DNA of 64,000 bases from Stenotrophomonas sp. 24(2023) (lineage in GTDB: Bacteria > Pseudomonadota > Gammaproteobacteria > Xanthomonadales > Xanthomonadaceae): NCBI RefSeq assembly GCF_030913365.1, contig NZ_CP133160.1, positions 3,510,001 through 3,574,000 of the forward strand. The letters are read 5' to 3'. Every line of letters starts with the position of its first letter. The first letter of the stretch is position 1. This document shows, in pieces, positions 59,728-64,000 of the stretch. The notes beneath the pieces are model-generated. The model did no database searches. It was not told the DNA's origin and saw nothing but the letters and a program-made list of their open reading frames with translations. Made by a program: the position numbers and the translations under genes.

Positions 59728-60986
59728 TCACCGCTGATGCACAGCAGCTGGAGCCGGGCGGCCGGGTGACCTTGTTTGAGCTGGATGCAACGCCCATTGG
59801 GGCCGATCAGCTTCGGTTCCACCAGCACCTGCAAAGCGGGGTAATCTGGTGGCAGGGCCAGCAGTACGGTGCATGGCCCGTCGAGGCGTCCGGGTTTGCT
59901 AGGACCAGCGATCAGCAGCCCGCCCCGCGGCTGAGGGTGAGCAACATCGATGGCCGTATCGGCGTTATGTGCCAGCTATACGGGGATCTTGTGGGAGCGC
60001 GCCTGACCCGCCGGCAGACGCTGGTCAAGTACCTCGATGCAGCCAGTTTTCCAGGTGAGAACCGCATACGCTGGAGCAATAATCCCGGTGGCATAAACGG
60101 AGGCTTCCGCTGGAATTATGAAGGTAGCGGCACGGGCATCAGCCTGGCACCGCAGGTGATCGAAGGTGTGACGTTCTACCCCGTGAGCTATGCCAGTGCG
60201 GGTGCCAGCTGGCACCGTGTCACGACAGCCGGGGCCGTGGGCTTCGCAGCCGGCGATACCGTCATCGTTACCGCATACCTGCGGCTGGGTACGTCAAGCA
60301 GGGCACGGGTCAGCCTCAATCACGCTACCGTCGGTGGTGTGGTTTATTCAATCGTGACCGGAACCGGATCCAGCGTGTTTTCGGTGAACACCTCGACCGC
60401 AGGCGTGACGACCATCCTTTCGCAAGATGATGTCGGTGGTGGCGTGCGTAAGGTGGTGTTCAAGGTCGTGCTTAACAAGGACGGTATCAGCACGACTGCC
60501 AGCATCGGACCTGATTCGGTCGTGGTGGGCGCCGATGTGGTGGCTTACGGTATCCAGATCGAAAATGCAGTGGCACCTCAGGGCTTCTTCATTGCTACGG
60601 GAGCGCAACCCGTTGTAGGTGGCTTCAATCCGACTGCCGATCCCGACGAGTTCTTTCCGGATGAGTTGTGGTTCATCGAGCGCAAGGTGGTTGAAACCAA
60701 GGAAGTAGTGGAATTCGAACTGGCCACTGCTATCGATCTAAATGGTGAGGTGTTACCCGGCCGGCAGATTATGTCCAACCTATGCACCTGGGTATTACGA
60801 GGTGGCTACCGGGGACCATACTGTGGCTATTCCGGCGCTGCCTGTTTTGATATTAACGACAATCCGACAAGTGACCCAAGTCAGGACGTGTGTGCCGGCC
60901 TTGTTCGCAGTTGCCAGCGGCGGTTCGGCCAAGACAGTGAGCTTCCCTATGGCGGCTTTCCCGCAGCCGGCTTGATCCGCACTTGA
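59724..60986 (+). CDS. Lambda gpL-like minor tail protein with inserted beta-domain
   Basis: 420 residues; lambda gpL has about 232. Residues 1-109 (ITADAQQLEPGGRVTLFELD, RRQTLVKYLDAASF) and 303-420 (TADPDEFFPDELW, SNLCTWVLRGGYRGPYCGYS) correspond to gpL. Cys354, 367, 374, 390 and 397 fall in the region where gpL binds an iron-sulfur cluster. Residues 110-302 are an extra domain starting ENRIRWSNNPGG and ending AYGIQIENAVAPQGFFIATG, the pattern of a carbohydrate-binding jelly-roll as in tail fibres. The tail-tip scaffold and adhesin are thus fused. Confidence 0.82.
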   Translation: MITADAQQLEPGGRVTLFELDATPIGADQLRFHQHLQSGVIWWQGQQYGAWPVEASGFARTSDQQPAPRLRVSNIDGRIGVMCQLYGDLVGARLTRRQTLVKYLDAASFPGENRIRWSNNPGGINGGFRWNYEGSGTGISLAPQVIEGVTFYPVSYASAGASWHRVTTAGAVGFAAGDTVIVTAYLRLGTSSRARVSLNHATVGGVVYSIVTGTGSSVFSVNTSTAGVTTILSQDDVGGGVRKVVFKVVLNKDGISTTASIGPDSVVVGADVVAYGIQIENAVAPQGFFIATGAQPVVGGFNPTADPDEFFPDELWFIERKVVETKEVVEFELATAIDLNGEVLPGRQIMSNLCTWVLRGGYRGPYCGYSGAACFDINDNPTSDPSQDVCAGLVRSCQRRFGQDSELPYGGFPAAGLIRT

Positions 60987-61017
60987 TCCAGTCGCTCCCC
61001 TGCTGCTGCATAACCAC

Positions 61018-61040
61018 AGCCCGCCCAGTGCGGGCTTTTT
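61018..61040 (+). terminator. Hairpin with U-tract between L- and K-type genes
   Basis: agcccgc / gcgggct, loop ccagt, followed by ttttt. Within the tail operon it is more likely an attenuator than a complete stop. Confidence 0.7.
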
Positions 61041-61053
61041 AGTGAGAAACCCG

Positions 61054-61794
61054 ATGGAAAAGAGCACCCTGTATGCCATCCAGGCACATGCCCTGGCTGA
61101 GTACCCGCGTGAGTGCTGCGGCCTGATCGTGGCCGCCGCTTCCGGCGAGGCCTACATTCCCTGCAGCAACACCGCGACCAAGCCCTCCGATCACTTCCAG
61201 CTGCCGGCGCAAGACTATGCAGCAGCGGAAGACCAGGGCGAGGTGCTGGCGGTGGTGCACAGCCACCCGGATGCTTCGGCCGCGGCATCGGATGCCGACC
61301 GGGTTATGTGCGAAGCCAGCGGCCTGCCGTGGCATATCGTCAGCGTGGGGCAGGTGGCCGGTGAGGCCCCGGCCTGCGCTGATGTGCAGACGATTGAGCC
61401 CTGTGGTTATGTAGCGCCGCTGGAGGGGCGGCAATTCGCTCATGGAGTGCTGGACTGCTACAGCCTGGTGCGTGACTTCTACGCGCGTGAACTGGGCGTC
61501 CAGCTGGCTCAGTACCAACGTGATGATGGCTGGTGGGATACCGGCCAGGATCTCTATAGTTTGGAGCGTCTGCGTGCCGAGGGCTTCGAGTTGATCAGTG
61601 GGCAGCCGCAGCGTGGGGACATGATCCTGATGCAGGTGAGATCACCGGTGCCGAACCATGCCGGGGTCTATCTGGGCGATGACCTGATGCTGCACCACCT
61701 GTACGGACGCCTGTCAGAGAAGACCGTCTACGGTGGGATGTGGGCCGAACGGACCCGCTACATCGTGCGCCATAGTGAGGTGCGCCATGACTGA
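61054..61794 (+). CDS. Lambda gpK-like tail protein (JAMM + NlpC/P60)
   Basis: 246 residues. The JAMM/JAB metalloprotease part has YPRECCGLIV with the Glu, and the HSHPDASAAASDAD metal motif (H-x-H-x10-D). The C-terminal NlpC/P60 part has the catalytic Cys in LDCYSLVRDFY and His in NHAGVYLGDD. gpK helps tail-tip assembly and may cleave both the adjacent I protein and peptidoglycan. The start is ATG at 61054. It overlaps the I-type gene. Confidence 0.88.
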   Translation: MEKSTLYAIQAHALAEYPRECCGLIVAAASGEAYIPCSNTATKPSDHFQLPAQDYAAAEDQGEVLAVVHSHPDASAAASDADRVMCEASGLPWHIVSVGQVAGEAPACADVQTIEPCGYVAPLEGRQFAHGVLDCYSLVRDFYARELGVQLAQYQRDDGWWDTGQDLYSLERLRAEGFELISGQPQRGDMILMQVRSPVPNHAGVYLGDDLMLHHLYGRLSEKTVYGGMWAERTRYIVRHSEVRHD

Positions 61795-62398
61795 GCGCAT
61801 GCGCACGATTCGCCTGTATGGAGAGTTGGGCCGCCGCTTTGGGCGTGAGCACCGCTTGGCCGTGGCCAACACCGCTGAGGCTGTGCGCGCGTTGGGTGTG
61901 CTGCATGAAGGGTTTCAACAGTACTTGCTGGAGGCTGAAGGCAAAGGTGTACAGTTTGTTGTCTTCATTGGTCGGCAGAACATCAGCGAGCAGCAGTTGC
62001 TAGATCCGCCGGGCTCCGAGGTGATCAAGATCGCACCGGTGCTGATTGGGGCAAAAGGTGGCGCACTGCAGACCATCGTTGGCGCGGCGCTCTGGGCTGT
62101 TGCGACGTACATGACCATTGGCGCTGCAGGCTTTGCTCTCGCTGCCTGGTCTGCCGCTGCCAACATGGGTGTGGCTCTGGCGTTGGGCGGTGTTTCCCAG
62201 ATGCTGGCGCCTGTACCCAAGGGGGTGGGTAGCAAAGACAAGCCTGAGAACCAGCCCAGTTACAGCATGAATGGAACTGTCAACACGCAGGCGCAGGGCG
62301 GCCCGGTGCCGCTCGCCTACGGTGGGCACGACACCAAGGGAATGATGGTGGGGTCGGCCATCATCAGCGGTGGTATCTACGCGGAGGACCAGCTTTGA
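61787..62398 (+). CDS. Lambda gpI-like tail assembly protein
   Basis: 203 residues from the ATG at 61787, overlapping the K-type gene by eight bases. The N-terminal beta-grasp (ubiquitin-like) region runs RTIRLYGELGRRFGREHRLA to VIKIAPVLIGAKGG, ending in Gly91-Gly92. Two hydrophobic helices follow (about 95-115 and 120-140) and then ALGGVSQMLAPVPKG. Such gpI proteins are needed for tail-tip assembly. Confidence 0.85.
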   Translation: MTERMRTIRLYGELGRRFGREHRLAVANTAEAVRALGVLHEGFQQYLLEAEGKGVQFVVFIGRQNISEQQLLDPPGSEVIKIAPVLIGAKGGALQTIVGAALWAVATYMTIGAAGFALAAWSAAANMGVALALGGVSQMLAPVPKGVGSKDKPENQPSYSMNGTVNTQAQGGPVPLAYGGHDTKGMMVGSAIISGGIYAEDQL

Positions 62399-62400
62399 AC

Positions 62401-64000
62401 ATGACCCCGCCGAGCGCAACTGTGATGCGCAAGCTTCCCATCGTTGGTGCGAAGAAGGGACAGAGCAAAGGCCGCGAACCAGTCGAGGCCCCCGATTCGC
62501 TACGCTCGATGTCCTATGCCCGTGTGTTGGACCTGATTAGTGAGGGTGAAATCCGCGGGCTGGTTGCTGGTAACCAGTCCATCTACCTGGACCAGGTGCC
62601 GATCCAGAACGCCGATGGCGGCCTGAACTTTCAGAACGTGCGCGTGGACACCCGCGCCGGCACTCAGGAGCAGACATCCATCCCGGGCTTCCCTTCTGTA
62701 GAGAATGAGGTTCCGGTCAATGTGGAGCTGCGAAGCAATACCCCAGTGACCCGGTCCATTTCCGGCGTATCGCTGTCAGCAGTACGTGTGCGCCTGGCTG
62801 TGCCCGCATTGCAGAAGATAAATTCCAGCAATGGCGAGATTGATGGGTATAGCATCAGTTATGCCATCGATCTGTCCACCAATAACGGTCCCTTCACCAC
62901 TATATTGACTGCAGCGTTCTCGGGTAAGACCACTACCCCTTATGAGCGTAGCCATCGCATCGATCTGCCAGAGGGGAGCCAGTGGCAGGTGCGAATCCGG
63001 CGCCTGACGCCCAACGCCAACAGCAGCACTATCGCTGATACAGTCACGGTGGTTTCACTGACGGAAGTGATTGATGCGAAGTTGCGGTATCCGAATTGCG
63101 CCATCGCCGCAGTGCAGGTAGATGCTAGCCAGTTCCAAAGCAAGCCGACCACGGCCTACCGCATCTGGGGCCGTATCATCCAAGTGCCGACCAACTATGA
63201 CCCGATGACGCGTACCTATACCGGTTCCTGGGATGGAACGTTCAAGGCTGCTTGGACGAATAACCCGGCCTGGGTTTTCTACGACATCGTGACCAATGAC
63301 CGTTTCGGCCTTGGCCATCGCATCCCGCAAGCTTATGTGGACAAATGGAACCTGTATGCAATTGCCCGGTACTGTGACCAGTTGGTGAGTGACGGCATGG
63401 GGGGCATGGAGCCGCGCTTCACATGCAGCTTGTATCTGCAGACAGAGGTTGATGCCTTCCGGGTGTTACAGGACATGGCGAGCATGTTCCGGGGCATCAG
63501 CTTCTATGCCGCCGGCCAGGTGCTTGCCTCGGCAGACATGCCGCGCGATCCGGCGTTCACCTATACCCAGGCTAACGTGGTGGCGGGGCGCTTCACCTAC
63601 GAGGGCACCTCACGTCGTTCGCGTCATACGGTTGCTCAGGTGTCTTGGACCGACCCGGATGACTTCGGCAGGCAGAAGGTGGAGGCTGTACAGCTGCGCA
63701 GTGGGATTGCGCGCTATGGCATCAACAGTACTAGCGTGATTGCCTTCGGTTGCCACAGTCGAGGTCAAGCGCAGCGCATCGGCAACCACATTCTGGTAAG
63801 CGAGGGGCTGGAAACCGAGACGGTGGCGTTTTCGGTGGGGCTGGACGCGCTGCGCGTGTCCGTAGGGGATGTCATACGTGTAGCGGATCCAGACAAGACC
63901 GGGCGCCGCATGGGCGGGCGGGCACGTAGCGCGGGCGCAAGCACGCTGGTCGTGGACCGTGTACCCGACGGGGCCGCCGCCGGCCATACGTTGCACGCGA
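62401..64000 (+). CDS. Lambda gpJ-like host-specificity tail-tip protein (truncated by window end)
   Basis: 533 residues visible of what is usually about 1,100 or more. It starts MTPPSATVMRKLPIVGAKKG. Motifs include SMSYARVLDLISEGEIRGLV at the start, YLDQVPIQNADG, RIPQAYVDKWNLYAIARYCDQ, the VDAFRVLQDMASMFRG segment, and QRIGNHILVSEGLETETV. gpJ forms the central fibre and recognises the cell surface. The C-terminal receptor-binding part lies beyond base 64,000. Confidence 0.92.
   Translation, partial: MTPPSATVMRKLPIVGAKKGQSKGREPVEAPDSLRSMSYARVLDLISEGEIRGLVAGNQSIYLDQVPIQNADGGLNFQNVRVDTRAGTQEQTSIPGFPSVENEVPVNVELRSNTPVTRSISGVSLSAVRVRLAVPALQKINSSNGEIDGYSISYAIDLSTNNGPFTTILTAAFSGKTTTPYERSHRIDLPEGSQWQVRIRRLTPNANSSTIADTVTVVSLTEVIDAKLRYPNCAIAAVQVDASQFQSKPTTAYRIWGRIIQVPTNYDPMTRTYTGSWDGTFKAAWTNNPAWVFYDIVTNDRFGLGHRIPQAYVDKWNLYAIARYCDQLVSDGMGGMEPRFTCSLYLQTEVDAFRVLQDMASMFRGISFYAAGQVLASADMPRDPAFTYTQANVVAGRFTYEGTSRRSRHTVAQVSWTDPDDFGRQKVEAVQLRSGIARYGINSTSVIAFGCHSRGQAQRIGNHILVSEGLETETVAFSVGLDALRVSVGDVIRVADPDKTGRRMGGRARSAGASTLVVDRVPDGAAAGHTLHA

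Overview
The window looks like a chromosomal segment of a Stenotrophomonas species (S. maltophilia complex or a close relative). It is GC-rich throughout. It carries many GTAG-type (SMAG) repetitive palindromes whose core reads tccacgcatggcgtggatctac, the Xanthomonadales LexA box TTAG-N6-TACTA in front of lexA, and the gene order eno-ftsB-ispD-ispF-truD-surE-pcm-yqaA-nlpD.

Layout. (1) 1-29 kb is core genome: parE (3' end missing), pyrG, kdsA, eno, ftsB, ispDF, truD, smr, surE, pcm, a DedA/YqaA protein, an NlpD-like lipoprotein, a DUF498 protein, yhbY, rlmE, ftsH, folP, miaA, hfq, hflX, a CinA/PncC-type amidase, an AarF/UbiB kinase, lexA, recA, recX, alaS, csrA and tRNA-Ser(GCU). A 32-bp inverted repeat encloses two further nested inverted repeats between ftsH and folP. 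(2) 29.3-31.9 kb is an insertion scar next to tRNA-Ser: a frameshifted integrase remnant, a lower-GC orphan lipoprotein, a fibronectin-III/Rhs remnant and an unrecognised exported protein. (3) 31.9-39.7 kb is an envelope-stress type module: EF-hand protein, BA14K-like protein, MacAB pump, HlyIII-like membrane protein, an OmpR-type two-component system and a small lipoprotein. Five copies of an 11-bp direct-repeat motif (CGCAA-N6-CGCAA) lie upstream of its transcription units, all in the same orientation relative to the gene, which suggests a local regulon. (4) 39.8-57.7 kb is metabolic and accessory: a HelD-like helicase with a nuclease-like insert, proline iminopeptidase, a GH92 mannosidase, a TetR/DUF1348 pair with a double operator, a LysR/nitronate monooxygenase divergon with two T-N11-A boxes, a 95-bp tandem repeat array, a phospholipase C + TonB receptor operon with a Pho-box-like site, a TsdA-like + triheme cytochrome c operon behind a perfect FNR/Anr box, and an alpha/beta-hydrolase lipoprotein with another Pho-box-like site. 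(5) 57.8-64.0 kb is the edge of a prophage or phage-tail cluster: tail fibre, assembly protein, then lambda-like L, K, I and J (J cut by the window end). The L protein carries a domain of roughly 190 residues inserted into the tail-tip fold.

How parts work together. Region 1 is housekeeping: DNA topology, nucleotide, cell-wall and isoprenoid synthesis, RNA modification, SOS response. Region 3 reads as sensor, regulator, efflux and envelope proteins under one regulator. In region 4 the Pho-like sites tie phospholipid hydrolysis and outer-membrane uptake to phosphate starvation, and the FNR site ties the cytochrome operon to oxygen supply. These regulatory links are inferences from sequence motifs.
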